Position numbers and translations under genes: made by a program. A stretch of 64,000 nt of DNA from Bacillota bacterium (lineage in GTDB: Bacteria > Bacillota > Bacilli > Desulfuribacillales > Desulfuribacillaceae), in assembly GCA_023388635.1 (NCBI GenBank), contig JAEWFW010000018.1, positions 1 through 64,000 on the forward strand, in the 5' to 3' direction. Positions within the stretch are counted from its first letter, which is position 1. The number at the start of each line of letters is the position of its first letter. The notes under the pieces are model-generated. The model was not told the DNA's origin. It saw nothing but the letters and a program-made list of their open reading frames with translations, and searched no databases. Below, in pieces: positions 34,998 to 44,347 of the stretch.

Positions 34998-36926
34998 TCA
35001 GCGTGCTCCGCCTCCCCCACCACCGGAGAAACCGCCACCTCCACCTCCGGAAAAACCGCCCCCACCGCCGCTTCCTGACGAAGTTTGGCTGGTAGCTGTG
35101 TTGATCGATTGTTGCACACTTTGATGAATTGTCGAAGTCATCGTATCGATGCCATTAGCCAGCCCAGAGAAATTGGCGGCATGCATATTATAATAATACC
35201 AGTGAGCACCGAAGCGGTAATCATCGTGCTGCAAATTTGGGTACACAAGCTGGAGTTGTTTAATCACTTCTTTGGCGACACCAAGGGTGACAGCGTATAC
35301 GAGATAATGCTCCCAAATTGCCAGTGAGGGAATATCACGCCGATCGATATTTGAAAAATGCTGAAGGAATTTTTTAAAGGCAGCCCATTTCGCATATTCT
35401 TCCTGTGCTTGAGGAGTACGCCTTGTGTGGGTAGCAAAACTAATCAGATACAAGATGCCTGTTCCAAAAAGGGCGAACGCGATAGCAAAAAATTGCCCAT
35501 TGACAGCGATCTGCCATATCAATCCGGCAAGTCCGATGACAATGCCTAAAATTCCCGGCAGAGCATGTCTGCCTGCTTTACCCGATGAATGTTTTTCAAA
35601 AAAATGCAATTCTTGTCCGCGCTTATTGAGTTTGGCTGCCCAATCGTTCCAGAATGCGGTAAACTCATTTTCGTGTTTTTTTGCATATTGTTCTAATTCA
35701 TCAAAGGTGACAGTCATTTGATCGCGTGAGACATCTTCGAATAGAAGTTTCATCAAACTTTGCTCATGGGGCAGAAGAGAGCGACCACTTACCGATTCAC
35801 GCACAGACTGGCTCTGCTTCGTCAATTTGTAATCGACTTTTTCCATTGTTTTGAAGATTTTTGTGGTATGTCGTGTCGTTTCATCAATTCGGAGATAACC
35901 TCTGCGCGCCAGATCGAGAATCGTAGCTGTCAAGTCTGCCGAATCGATAGCTTTGAAACGCCACAGGATACCTAACTCCGCCGGTGTATAATCGGCAGGC
36001 AAATCACGGTGGTAGTCTTGCTGGAACGCTGTTTTATGGGCTTTGCCGTGGCGCCTCCACATCTTGATACTGTAAAATATACCTGCTACGAAGATTACAC
36101 CGGCTAAAATCCAATTGATCTGGGCATGTGCTCGCTGATTGTTAGCTTCGTCAGCCCATTGCTGCTCTTGCTCGATGATATCAGGCAACACCGTTTGATC
36201 AGTTATATATGTCCCATTAGGAACTAACGACACAGGGAAGGTAACCCTTCCTGTCACTAATGAGTAAGCGGGCAATTGTTCAACATCCCATGTCACCAGT
36301 TCACCTGATACAATAGTGACATTCCCTTGAAGTGGTCCGTGACCCCAGGCACGAATGTCTTCCCTATCTGCGCCAGAGGGTAAAGTCAGAGAAATCTCCA
36401 AATGATCGACACCGATCTCCCATTGATCGCCGACAAATACGTGGTATAATTCGGCAACATCTTCGTGGATCTGTACGACATTGGTGATCTTGTACTGGAT
36501 TGTGAAAGTGCGTTGTTCATCTGTTGCTTCAAAGCTCCAATCAATGTATACCGAATCGCCTTGATCAATTACCAGATACGTACCCGCCGGACCGTACTCC
36601 GTTCCCGGGTTGAACGTATAAGCTTGACCGTTCTCCTTGACAACGATGTCAACAATCTGTTGATTGGCATGTTTGTTAATAGATTGGTATAACCCGCTAT
36701 ATGTTCCATTGAAGCTAGCTGTTCTTTGCTCAGTTACGAGCATGGAACCGTCGTCGAGAATTTCTGCCGTGATATTCAACTCAGGGAAGCTGTAGGAACG
36801 TGCCTGTGCTGATTGGGGTATGATCAATGTCACGAATAGTACAGCGAGACTCAGCAATATGATACCCTTTGTCTTTACGCTCTGTGAGTAGCGGTTTTGC
36901 TTTGGAATTATGTATAAAGTCGGCAT
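34998..36926 (-). CDS. DUF2207 family membrane protein
   Basis: A 642-aa predicted membrane protein. It has a signal/anchor segment (about 22-42), an extracytoplasmic beta domain (about 43-260, the DUF2207 part with SYSFPELNITAEILDDGSML), and a membrane helix near 270-285. A cytoplasmic winged-helix-like region and two more helices (about 455-500) follow. The tail is almost pure Gly/Ser, with GGGGFSGGGGGG repeats ending GGGGAR. DUF2207 genes are regularly paired with lemA, as here. The function is not known, though an envelope role is likely. Confidence 0.85.
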   Translation of the reverse strand: MPTLYIIPKQNRYSQSVKTKGIILLSLAVLFVTLIIPQSAQARSYSFPELNITAEILDDGSMLVTEQRTASFNGTYSGLYQSINKHANQQIVDIVVKENGQAYTFNPGTEYGPAGTYLVIDQGDSVYIDWSFEATDEQRTFTIQYKITNVVQIHEDVAELYHVFVGDQWEIGVDHLEISLTLPSGADREDIRAWGHGPLQGNVTIVSGELVTWDVEQLPAYSLVTGRVTFPVSLVPNGTYITDQTVLPDIIEQEQQWADEANNQRAHAQINWILAGVIFVAGIFYSIKMWRRHGKAHKTAFQQDYHRDLPADYTPAELGILWRFKAIDSADLTATILDLARRGYLRIDETTRHTTKIFKTMEKVDYKLTKQSQSVRESVSGRSLLPHEQSLMKLLFEDVSRDQMTVTFDELEQYAKKHENEFTAFWNDWAAKLNKRGQELHFFEKHSSGKAGRHALPGILGIVIGLAGLIWQIAVNGQFFAIAFALFGTGILYLISFATHTRRTPQAQEEYAKWAAFKKFLQHFSNIDRRDIPSLAIWEHYLVYAVTLGVAKEVIKQLQLVYPNLQHDDYRFGAHWYYYNMHAANFSGLANGIDTMTSTIHQSVQQSINTATSQTSSGSGGGGGFSGGGGGGFSGGGGGGAR

Positions 36927-36992
36927 GGATTTCTTCCTTTATAAAGTATTTTCTTTCCGTTTGTTTTATAATATGACCATGGAACGCTTTTT

Positions 36993-37556
36993 CTATAGAT
37001 CAACATCGAAGGCTTGCCTAGCAGCATTCGATGCACTGATGTTGAAATAGGCTACTGATTCAAAATGGAAGATTCTCGCCAGAATAAAATAGGGAAACAT
37101 TTCAATCTTGACGTTATATTTCTCGGCAGTATCGTTATAAAATTGCCGGGCGAAGCTGATTTGATTTTCCGTATTGGTCAATTCTAACTGCAGCTTACAG
37201 AAATTTTCATCGGCTTTCAGAGCCGGATAGTTTTCAGCTACGGCGAACAGACTTTGGAGCGCGTCGGTAAGCATTGTTTCCGCACCTGCTTGCTGATTTA
37301 TCTGTGTCGCTGACAATGCTTCTGTTCTTGCCCGTGTAACATTTTCTAAAGTCGATTGTTCATGGGCGGCATATGCCTTTACTGCTTCAACAAGATTTGG
37401 GATCAACTCATGCCTTCGCTTCAACTGTACATCGATTTGTGCCCATGAATTATCAACTCGCTGGCGCAAGGTGACAAATTGGTTGTAAATAAAGATAGCG
37501 AAAATCACGATGAATATCATAAGAGTAATGATTCCCGCTAAAATTGCCGTATCCAT
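36993..37556 (-). CDS. lemA: LemA family protein
   Basis: A 187-aa protein with one N-terminal membrane helix (about 4-25) and a long coiled helical bundle facing the cytoplasm or periplasm. The family motif NSWAQIDVQLKRRHELIPNLVEAVKAY (read in parts, about 38-64) and the C-terminal IARIFHFESVAYF are clear. A longer frame starts at 37616, but the ATG at 37556 has a GGGAGGGAT site and gives the normal start. It is the first gene of the pair with DUF2207, 66 bases upstream. The function of LemA is poorly defined. Confidence 0.92.
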   Translation of the reverse strand: MDTAILAGIITLMIFIVIFAIFIYNQFVTLRQRVDNSWAQIDVQLKRRHELIPNLVEAVKAYAAHEQSTLENVTRARTEALSATQINQQAGAETMLTDALQSLFAVAENYPALKADENFCKLQLELTNTENQISFARQFYNDTAEKYNVKIEMFPYFILARIFHFESVAYFNISASNAARQAFDVDL

Positions 37557-37706
37557 TGTATGATCCCTCCCTAGATAAAAGTCGTCTGAAAAGAACGATA
37601 TATCTCTATTATACACTGTTATGTTGTTTTCAGCGATTGCTTGGATTTTCTGGGAATATGGTAAGTAGATGTGTCAATTGGTCAAATTGAAAAATACGGA
37701 GGATAT

Positions 37707-38384
37707 ATGATAAATACGATATTGGTTGTAGAAGATGAAGATATATTGCGTGAAGTGATAATAGACTATCTAATCGAGGATGGATATCAGATATTAGAGG
37801 CCGCAGATGGAGAAACAGCTTTGGAGCTGTTTCAAGCCAATTCTGTCGATTTAATTATCTTAGACATTGTGCTGCCGAAGATTGACGGATGGTCGGTGTG
37901 CCGTAGAATACGGAAGCATTCTAATGTCCCTATCATCATTTTAACAGCGCGCTCAGATGAAGATGATTCTCTGCTGGGATATGAGTTGGGAGCGGATGAT
38001 TATCTAATCAAACCGTATAGTCCCCGGGTTTTAATGGTAAAGGTGAAACGATTTCTGGAAAAATACTCGGGTACTGTGGATGGAATGCTGATATCGGTCG
38101 GAGGTATTGTCATAAATATGGGATCAAGACTTGTTTCTGTAGATGGCAATGCAGTGAATCTGACGCATACAGAATTTGAAATGCTCGCTTACTTGATGCA
38201 GAATAAAGGAATTGTTATTACCAGAGAACAACTCATCGCTAAAATATGGGGTTATGATTTTTATGGTGATGAAAAGACAGTCAACAGTCATGTCAGAAAC
38301 CTGCGTGCCAAGCTGGGCAGTAAAGGCAAATGCATTGTCACAGTGATCCGCTCGGGATATAAATTCAAAGAGGAACAGCTATGA
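37707..38384 (+). CDS. OmpR-family response regulator
   Basis: A 225-aa response regulator with a receiver domain (D10-E11, phospho-acceptor D53 in IILDIVLP, lysine in YLIKPYS) and a winged-helix DNA-binding domain (LTHTEFEMLAYL, then VNSHVRNLRAKLG). The longer frame from 37671 is rejected because ACGGAGG precedes the ATG at 37707. It overlaps the kinase gene by 4 bases (ATGA). The next genes encode an O-acylation cassette that this pair may regulate. Confidence 0.92.
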   Translation: MINTILVVEDEDILREVIIDYLIEDGYQILEAADGETALELFQANSVDLIILDIVLPKIDGWSVCRRIRKHSNVPIIILTARSDEDDSLLGYELGADDYLIKPYSPRVLMVKVKRFLEKYSGTVDGMLISVGGIVINMGSRLVSVDGNAVNLTHTEFEMLAYLMQNKGIVITREQLIAKIWGYDFYGDEKTVNSHVRNLRAKLGSKGKCIVTVIRSGYKFKEEQL

Positions 38385-40114
38385 AAAAGAGCATTGTTTT
38401 TAAATGGTTCGTGCTGACGGCTCTGTTATTTTCAACGATGTTTTTAGTCATTGGAATCGCGCAAAATTACTTTTTTGAGAAATATTATATCAATAAGAAA
38501 TCGGATACGCTCCAAATGTATATGAACGAGTATTCGGATATGGCAGTGGAAAAAGGAGCGGAAGCAGCATCGGAAGAGCTGTATAAAAATAACCATATCT
38601 GGATTACAAAATTGGATCAATATGGACGTATATCCGATATAGAAAATTACTACATCGAAGTGCAATTGAAGAACGAATCCCAGAGCAATTTGCGAATACC
38701 GATGTATTCCTTTGAAGGATATTTTTCCGACATGATTTCTTTATTAAAAGTCGGTGATGAGGTAATAATTGATACAGTAAATATAGCGGATGAAAGCATA
38801 CCTTATATAGTACAGACGGATACGACGGGAGTCGTAAATTTAAATATTGCCAGCAAGCTGCATGGACCTCATGCCGATAAAGCGTATAGTCACCTTAACA
38901 CTGGTCTGTACAGGGGAACGATAACGAAAACTGTATTTCCGGAACGAGCAGAGTATATATCGTTTCCTTACAATGAACGCTATTTTTTGGAACAGGTAAA
39001 AGAATTTCAAGCAGCTTTGCTGGCTGATAATGGGAAACCCCTTGAGCGTACAGAAGAACGTAATGCAACAGAAAATTTTGCGGAATATAGGATCATCATT
39101 CAACCGGCTAATGAAAATGGGTCAACGGAATATATTTTTGCTATGACCTCGCTTCAGCCGGTAGATGAAGCCATAGCGGTTATCCGGCAATTCTATCCTT
39201 ACTTTTTCGGATTTGCCTTGCTGTGTGTGATAGTTTTGGCATTTGTTTTTTCCAGGTGGCTGGCGAGACCGCTACTATCCATCAACCAAATCACCGGGAA
39301 AATAGCAAACATGGATTTTACGGAAAAGCTGCCAGTGCGTTCTGAGGACGAAATTGGTCAGCTATCTCAAAATATCAATTATCTGTCGAGTCAGATGGAA
39401 ACGTATATTAGTCAGTTGAAACGAGATCTTGATAAAGAGAAGCAGTTGGAAAATACACGGAAGGAATTTATTGCCGGGGTGTCTCATGAATTGAAAACGC
39501 CGCTTGCCATTATGAAAAGTTGTCTATCAATTTTAAAAGACGGAATTGCAGCCGAGAAAAGAGAACATTACTTTCAAGCGATGGAAGACGAGATACAGCG
39601 GACAGATTTGCTGATTGCTAATATGCTCGATCTGGCTAAGTTTGCATCTGGCACCTATAAGCCTGATATGGCTCCATTTGCAATCGATCAAGTGATTACC
39701 GAAGTATGCAGGTCACTGGCTGAGCAAATACAGGAGAAGAATCTCTCGCTTAGATTAAAACTTTGTTCGCAAATGGTCGTCGGGCATAAAGGGCTGATCA
39801 GTCGCGTGATTACGAATTTTCTAAGCAATGCAATCCGACATACGGAGAAGGGACATGCAATCGTCATTGCTGTAAAAGGTGATGGACAGACAGCAGAAAT
39901 CAGCGTAGAAAATCAGGGAAATCTGCTATCAGAGGAAGACAAAAGAAGGATATGGGATCAATTCTACCGCGTCGAGTCACGGACATCCAAAGCGGGTACG
40001 GGTCTTGGACTCTCCATATCGAAGGAAATACTGGAGCTTCACTATGTCGTTTATGGTGTGGAAAATACGAAAGATGGCGTGCGCTTTTTCTTTTCACTGC
40101 CGATACAGCCATAA
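38381..40114 (+). CDS. Membrane sensor histidine kinase
   Basis: A 577-aa sensor kinase: N-terminal helix (about 8-28), large extracytoplasmic sensor (about 30-265), second helix (about 270-292), HAMP domain (about 295-345), coiled coil, phospho-acceptor histidine in AGVSHELKTPLAIM, and an ATPase domain with NFLSNAIRHT and GTGLGLSIS. The G1 box reads SVENQGN, slightly different from the usual DxGxG. It pairs with the preceding regulator. The signal is unknown and an envelope stress is possible. Confidence 0.9.
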   Translation: MKKSIVFKWFVLTALLFSTMFLVIGIAQNYFFEKYYINKKSDTLQMYMNEYSDMAVEKGAEAASEELYKNNHIWITKLDQYGRISDIENYYIEVQLKNESQSNLRIPMYSFEGYFSDMISLLKVGDEVIIDTVNIADESIPYIVQTDTTGVVNLNIASKLHGPHADKAYSHLNTGLYRGTITKTVFPERAEYISFPYNERYFLEQVKEFQAALLADNGKPLERTEERNATENFAEYRIIIQPANENGSTEYIFAMTSLQPVDEAIAVIRQFYPYFFGFALLCVIVLAFVFSRWLARPLLSINQITGKIANMDFTEKLPVRSEDEIGQLSQNINYLSSQMETYISQLKRDLDKEKQLENTRKEFIAGVSHELKTPLAIMKSCLSILKDGIAAEKREHYFQAMEDEIQRTDLLIANMLDLAKFASGTYKPDMAPFAIDQVITEVCRSLAEQIQEKNLSLRLKLCSQMVVGHKGLISRVITNFLSNAIRHTEKGHAIVIAVKGDGQTAEISVENQGNLLSEEDKRRIWDQFYRVESRTSKAGTGLGLSISKEILELHYVVYGVENTKDGVRFFFSLPIQP

Positions 40115-40150
40115 AGGATTATCCAAATAACTTAATAGTTTACTGGGCGA

Positions 40151-40187
40151 AACAGCTATGAAAAATACTTCATGGCTGTTATTTTTT
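40151..40187 (+). terminator. Terminator after the sensor kinase
   Basis: The AACAGCTATG / CATGGCTGTT stem has one wobble pair and a 10-base loop, and is followed by ATTTTTTAT. Confidence 0.75.
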
Positions 40188-40288
40188 ATAAAATCAAAAA
40201 ATAATATCTGAACTGGATCTCATCTGCACCTGTTCTGCATGTTGCTGTTGTAATATCTGTGTATCAAACAAAGAAAAGAGGTACTTTT

Positions 40289-40894
40289 ATGAAAAAATTA
40301 ATGATCTGTTTCCTGACGGGCATTTTTCTGCTAAGTATGACTGCTTGCGGGAATCCAACTGCTGAAAAGGATATTACGGCTGAGTTTCAGAACAGTGTAT
40401 TTATCGGAGATTCGATTACCGAAGGTTTTGTTTTTAATGAAATTTTATCGAAAGAATCTGTAATAGCAGGGGCGGGAGCCACGGCTGGGTTTACCTACGA
40501 TGACATTGGCACTTTGGTTGAACAGCGACCGGATAACGTCTTTATCATGTTGGGGTCAATTGATATCCTCATGCCTGTGGATGATCCTAAAGAATTATTC
40601 AGAAATGATGTAACGAAGCTGATTGACAAGATAGAGGAAGAATTGCCTGACTGCAAAATATATCTTCAATCGATAACACCTGTAACACAGGAGGCTTTAA
40701 AAGGAGAACCCCGCTATGAAAGAATAGAGGAATATAACGAGCTTTTAAAGGAGTTGGCGGGCAATTTATCAGTTAATTATGTAGACATAGGAACATTGGT
40801 AGAGGACAATCCCGATTTGTTTGCTGAAGATGGTATCCATTTCAAGAAAGAGTTTTATCAGCTTTGGCTGAATGAACTCTCTAAATCATTATAG
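40289..40894 (+). CDS. SGNH/GDSL-type lipoprotein hydrolase
   Basis: A 201-aa exported lipoprotein. The signal peptide ends in a lipobox LSMTAC with Cys20 as the lipid site. The mature part is an SGNH esterase: the nucleophile Ser42 is in FIGDSITEGF, the oxyanion Gly/Asn blocks are modified, and the catalytic Asp-His pair is in EDGIHFKKEFY near the C-terminus. Such enzymes add or remove acyl groups on cell-surface glycans. The MBOAT gene starts 11 bases later, so they work together. The start at 40289 follows AAAGAGGT. Confidence 0.85.
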   Translation: MKKLMICFLTGIFLLSMTACGNPTAEKDITAEFQNSVFIGDSITEGFVFNEILSKESVIAGAGATAGFTYDDIGTLVEQRPDNVFIMLGSIDILMPVDDPKELFRNDVTKLIDKIEEELPDCKIYLQSITPVTQEALKGEPRYERIEEYNELLKELAGNLSVNYVDIGTLVEDNPDLFAEDGIHFKKEFYQLWLNELSKSL

Positions 40895-40905
40895 CGGAGG
40901 GATCT

Positions 40906-42312
40906 ATGGTTTTCAGCAGTCTTTTTTTTACATTTGGATTTTTGCCGGTCACAGTCATGCTCTATTATTCGCTGGGAAAACAGTTGCGGAATATTGTTCT
41001 GCTTACTGTAAGCCTGTTTTTCTATGCATGGGGAGAACCTGTCTATGTGTTATTGATGTGTGGTTCGATAATGATTAATTACTGTATAGGTATTCTATTG
41101 AGTAGAGAGGATGCCAGTAGACGAAAAAGACAGCTTTTTTTAATCATAAGTCTGCTGTTCAATATAGGCTGTCTCGCTTATTTTAAATACTTCGGCATGA
41201 TCATAAGTACAATCGCACCCATTGGCGGTTGGAATTGGAATACGGGTATACCGGCGCTTCCCATAGGAATTTCGTTTTATACCTTTCAGATACTATCGTA
41301 TGTGATTGATGTATACAAGGGAAACATAAAGCCGCAGAAAAATCTGATTCTCTTTGCCCTTTATATTACGATGTTCCCGCAGTTGGTCGCTGGACCGATT
41401 ATAAAGTATGCAGACATTGAATCCCAGTTGGCTGACAGGAGCATCACCTTCAAAAAATTTTATTCCGGGATGCGGCGCTTTCTGTATGGTCTGGCGAAAA
41501 AGTTGCTATTAGCCAACAATATGGCTCTGTTATGGTCTGAAGTAAAAGTCATGCCCGGTACAGAAATTTCAGTGCTCATGGCTTGGGCGGGAATTCTTGC
41601 CTTTACATTGCAGATTTATTTCGATTTTAGCGGGTATTCAGATATGGCCATTGGGTTGGGGAGAATGTTCGGCTTCCGTTTCAAGGAAAACTTCCGCTAT
41701 CCATATATTGCGCAAAGTATCTCAGAATTTTGGCGGAGGTGGCATATCTCTCTTGGATCATGGTTTAAGGAATATGTATATATTCCTCTGGGCGGGAGCC
41801 GCGTCGCGAAGTGGAAGATGATACGCAACCTATTCACCATATGGTTGCTCACAGGTCTCTGGCATGGTGCAAGTTGGAATTTTGCTTTATGGGGACTTTA
41901 TTTTGGAACTTTAATAGTGATAGAAAAATTGTTTTTGCAGAAAAGCATGACACGATGGCCTAGGGCTGTCCGTCATATATATCTATTGCTGTTTGTTGCG
42001 ATCGGCTGGGTGTTTTTTGAATTTACTAACCTGACAGATGTGTTGCGTTTTCTGCGGATCATGTTTGGATTGGGGAGCAATGCGCTGATTGACAGCCAAG
42101 CAATTGTGGCACTAAAGGCTTATGCTGTCTTATATATGGTTTGTATCATTGCCGCTTCACCTTGGTCGAAGAAACTCGCACTAGTATTTAAAAGCATTCA
42201 TCACAATATTTATAAATTAGCGGTAAACGTGTATGATTGTGCACTTGTGTTTTTTTTGACGGCATATATGGTTGGTTCAACCTACAACCCATTTATATAT
42301 TTTCGATTTTAA
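40906..42312 (+). CDS. MBOAT-family membrane O-acyltransferase (AlgI/DltB-like)
   Basis: A 468-aa protein with about 11 hydrophobic segments. The family core is present: YCGYSD-like FDFSGYSDMAIGLGRMFGF, the WRRWHISLGSWFKEYVYIPLG region and the catalytic histidine in LTGLWHGASWNF. AlgI-type proteins carry acyl groups across the membrane for transfer to alginate, peptidoglycan or other glycans by an exported SGNH-type partner. Here the partners would be the upstream lipoprotein and the downstream DHHW protein, which is truncated. The start follows GCGGAGG. Confidence 0.92.
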   Translation: MVFSSLFFTFGFLPVTVMLYYSLGKQLRNIVLLTVSLFFYAWGEPVYVLLMCGSIMINYCIGILLSREDASRRKRQLFLIISLLFNIGCLAYFKYFGMIISTIAPIGGWNWNTGIPALPIGISFYTFQILSYVIDVYKGNIKPQKNLILFALYITMFPQLVAGPIIKYADIESQLADRSITFKKFYSGMRRFLYGLAKKLLLANNMALLWSEVKVMPGTEISVLMAWAGILAFTLQIYFDFSGYSDMAIGLGRMFGFRFKENFRYPYIAQSISEFWRRWHISLGSWFKEYVYIPLGGSRVAKWKMIRNLFTIWLLTGLWHGASWNFALWGLYFGTLIVIEKLFLQKSMTRWPRAVRHIYLLLFVAIGWVFFEFTNLTDVLRFLRIMFGLGSNALIDSQAIVALKAYAVLYMVCIIAASPWSKKLALVFKSIHHNIYKLAVNVYDCALVFFLTAYMVGSTYNPFIYFRF

Positions 42313-42326
42313 CCGGGAGGATTGCT

Positions 42327-42611
42327 ATGGGAATCAATAATAAAAAAAGTTTTACTGTTATCCGGAAGATCGTTTGTATGATTCCGCCTTTGTTTGTTCT
42401 TGCCATGTTGATATTGCATCCGGCTCTGCCGGATAAAACCTTTTCGACAGAGGAGCGAAGGTATTTGACACAATGGCCTGTTTTTCAGCTTGAAAAAGTG
42501 GTGAATGGCAGTTATCAGACTCAAGTTGAAGCATATTTTTCAGATCAGTTCCCTTTTCGAAACTTTTGGATTGATATTCGGGACGGCTCCAATCAAATTT
42601 TATTAAAATAG
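42327..42611 (+). pseudogene. Truncated DHHW (AlgJ-like) protein
   Basis: A 94-aa frame with an N-terminal membrane anchor (about 13-33) and then LPDKTFSTEERRYLTQWP and VEAYFSDQFPFR. These are the hallmark N-terminal segments of DHHW/AlgJ-type proteins, which are normally about 350-400 aa. The frame stops right after this region, and the conserved catalytic DHHW part is missing, so the gene looks broken by a deletion. The next 167 bases hold an unassigned open stretch and no DHHW motif. The start follows CCGGGAGG. Confidence 0.7.
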
Positions 42612-42778
42612 AGAGTGGTTTTTTACCATTCAAAAGGATAAAATCAATAGAAGCTCTTAAATCGCGGGCGAAACTGTGTAACAGTGTTTTCAAGGGCATG
42701 CGAATGAATATGAAAAGCTCTATATGGGTGTTAGAACCCATTGTAATGATCGAAAATAATGAGATAGGAAAATGAAAA

Positions 42779-43633
42779 ATGATCTATTTGAATATGTTTA
42801 CGTTTCCCAATGAGGATATGGAATTTGACTTTTTCATGGATATCAAAAGAACGTGTCATGATACGTACTATCCATTTAAGATACTATCGAGAAATGGTTT
42901 TGAAAGAATTGATTTTGAGCCGGTTACGATTTTATATGGCGGTAATGGCTCAGGAAAATCAACGGCATTACATGTGATCGCAGAAAAAACAGCAATCAAG
43001 CGTGATTCTATTTACAATAAGTCTAATTTTTATGCTGACTATGTCAATCTATGTAAGATGCAGCTTGGCGCTGAAATACCTGAAAATAGCAGAATTATTA
43101 CTAGCGATGATGTATTTGACTATATGTTGAATATTCGTAACCTTAACGAGGGAATTGATCAAAAAAGAGAAACACTTTTCGAAGAGTATCTGGATGCGAA
43201 ATATTCAGATTTTCAGATGAAATCGATAGCGGACTACGAGCAACTGAAAAAGGTGAATAATTCCAGAAGCAAAACGCAATCGCACTTTGTGAGAAATAAA
43301 TTGATGGATAATGTGCGGGAATATTCGAATGGAGAGAGTGCATTTACATATTTTACTGAAAAAATTGGTGAGCACGGACTTTATATATTGGACGAGCCGG
43401 AAAACAGCCTTTCTCCAATACGCCAAATGGAGTTAGTGAAATTTATTGAGGACTCAGCTAGGTTTTTCGGTTGTCAGTTTATTATATCGACACATTCACC
43501 GTTTCTGCTTGCCATGCGTGGAGCAAAGATATATGATCTTGATGAAAATCCAGTTGGTGTGAAGCAATGGACAGAGCTGGAAAATGTTCGTACATATTAT
43601 GAATTCTTCAAGAAGCATGAACATGAGTTTTGA
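42779..43633 (+). CDS. Stand-alone AAA/ABC-type ATPase
   Basis: A 284-aa soluble ATPase of the AAA_15/AAA_21 (SMC/RecF-like) type. Walker A is YGGNGSGKST (about 53-62), a signature-like stretch is YSNGESAFTYF, Walker B is YILDEPENSLSP, and the H-loop is STHSPFLL. The central insertion is short and without a nuclease motif. Such single ATPases occur in Bacillota without a defined role, and some belong to defence systems, but no effector is fused or adjacent here. The start follows an AGGAAAATG context at 42779. Confidence 0.8.
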   Translation: MIYLNMFTFPNEDMEFDFFMDIKRTCHDTYYPFKILSRNGFERIDFEPVTILYGGNGSGKSTALHVIAEKTAIKRDSIYNKSNFYADYVNLCKMQLGAEIPENSRIITSDDVFDYMLNIRNLNEGIDQKRETLFEEYLDAKYSDFQMKSIADYEQLKKVNNSRSKTQSHFVRNKLMDNVREYSNGESAFTYFTEKIGEHGLYILDEPENSLSPIRQMELVKFIEDSARFFGCQFIISTHSPFLLAMRGAKIYDLDENPVGVKQWTELENVRTYYEFFKKHEHEF

Positions 43634-43687
43634 TTTTAGTTGTAAAATTCACTAGGCAAAAAATACAGGCTCGTAGGGAGGTGCATA

Positions 43688-44239
43688 ATGGTTTATAACG
43701 AAACTTTTTCATTAATTATACAGATAATACCGGTTATCGCGCTATTGTTTTTGATAGGATGTGTATATGTAATAATCAAAAATACGATGAGAGTAATAAA
43801 AAATAAAGAATATGCAAATCATACGTTTCGCCATGTGAGCAAATATAATTTAGTATCTATTTTGTGTATTGCAGTTGTGATTTTATCTTGGTTTACGAAT
43901 ACTGGATGGATTCGTGTTATTTTTATGTTACCAATGATTGTTCATGCTATTGTTTTTTATTTTTCTAACTGGTTTTATCATCGGAACTATGATAAAAATT
44001 CGAAATCTATGAATATAGTAAATCGATTTGTCTATGGCACTTATTTATTGGGAAATAGTTTACTGCCGGATTTTGGCGATACGGAAGATTCCATTAGAGT
44101 ATTTTTTGGAATTATAAAAAATGATATTGCGTTGGATATTGCCGGTATTGTCTCAGAATTACTATTGATAGCTAACGTAGTTCTTATCATAAAACAAATT
44201 ATTTATACAGTACAGGTCAAAAGTAGGCATAAGATGTAA
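43688..44239 (+). CDS. Small multi-spanning membrane protein of unknown function
   Basis: A 183-aa protein with four or five hydrophobic segments (about 10-30, 53-70, 73-95, 115-125 weak, 155-175) separated by basic loops. No enzymatic motif is visible and I do not recognise the family. The start at 43688 follows AGGGAGGTG. It stands between the ATPase gene and the phage-type spike gene, and its low GC differs from the spike gene. Confidence 0.65.
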   Translation: MVYNETFSLIIQIIPVIALLFLIGCVYVIIKNTMRVIKNKEYANHTFRHVSKYNLVSILCIAVVILSWFTNTGWIRVIFMLPMIVHAIVFYFSNWFYHRNYDKNSKSMNIVNRFVYGTYLLGNSLLPDFGDTEDSIRVFFGIIKNDIALDIAGIVSELLLIANVVLIIKQIIYTVQVKSRHKM

Positions 44240-44347
44240 ATAATTACTTGAGAGACACCATATTTAGAATTGGCAGGAAGAATCGGAGCTTTGTCGAAAT
44301 TTATTTGTAGAAGTAATAGATCGTCGGACGATGGGAGTGAACAAGAT

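Noticed and set aside
34998..35080. Gly/Ser-rich tail of the DUF2207 protein as a sequencing artefact
   Set aside because: The frame is clean to its stop, and glycine-rich tails are common in this family.
42612..42778. Open stretch of about 50 codons between the truncated DHHW gene and the ATPase gene
   Set aside because: It shows no start with a ribosome-binding site and no family I can recognise. It may be residue of a deletion, but I cannot support a gene.
42779..44239. ATPase plus membrane protein as a two-gene defence system
   Set aside because: No nuclease or other effector domain is visible, and stand-alone ATPases of this type are widespread without defence function.
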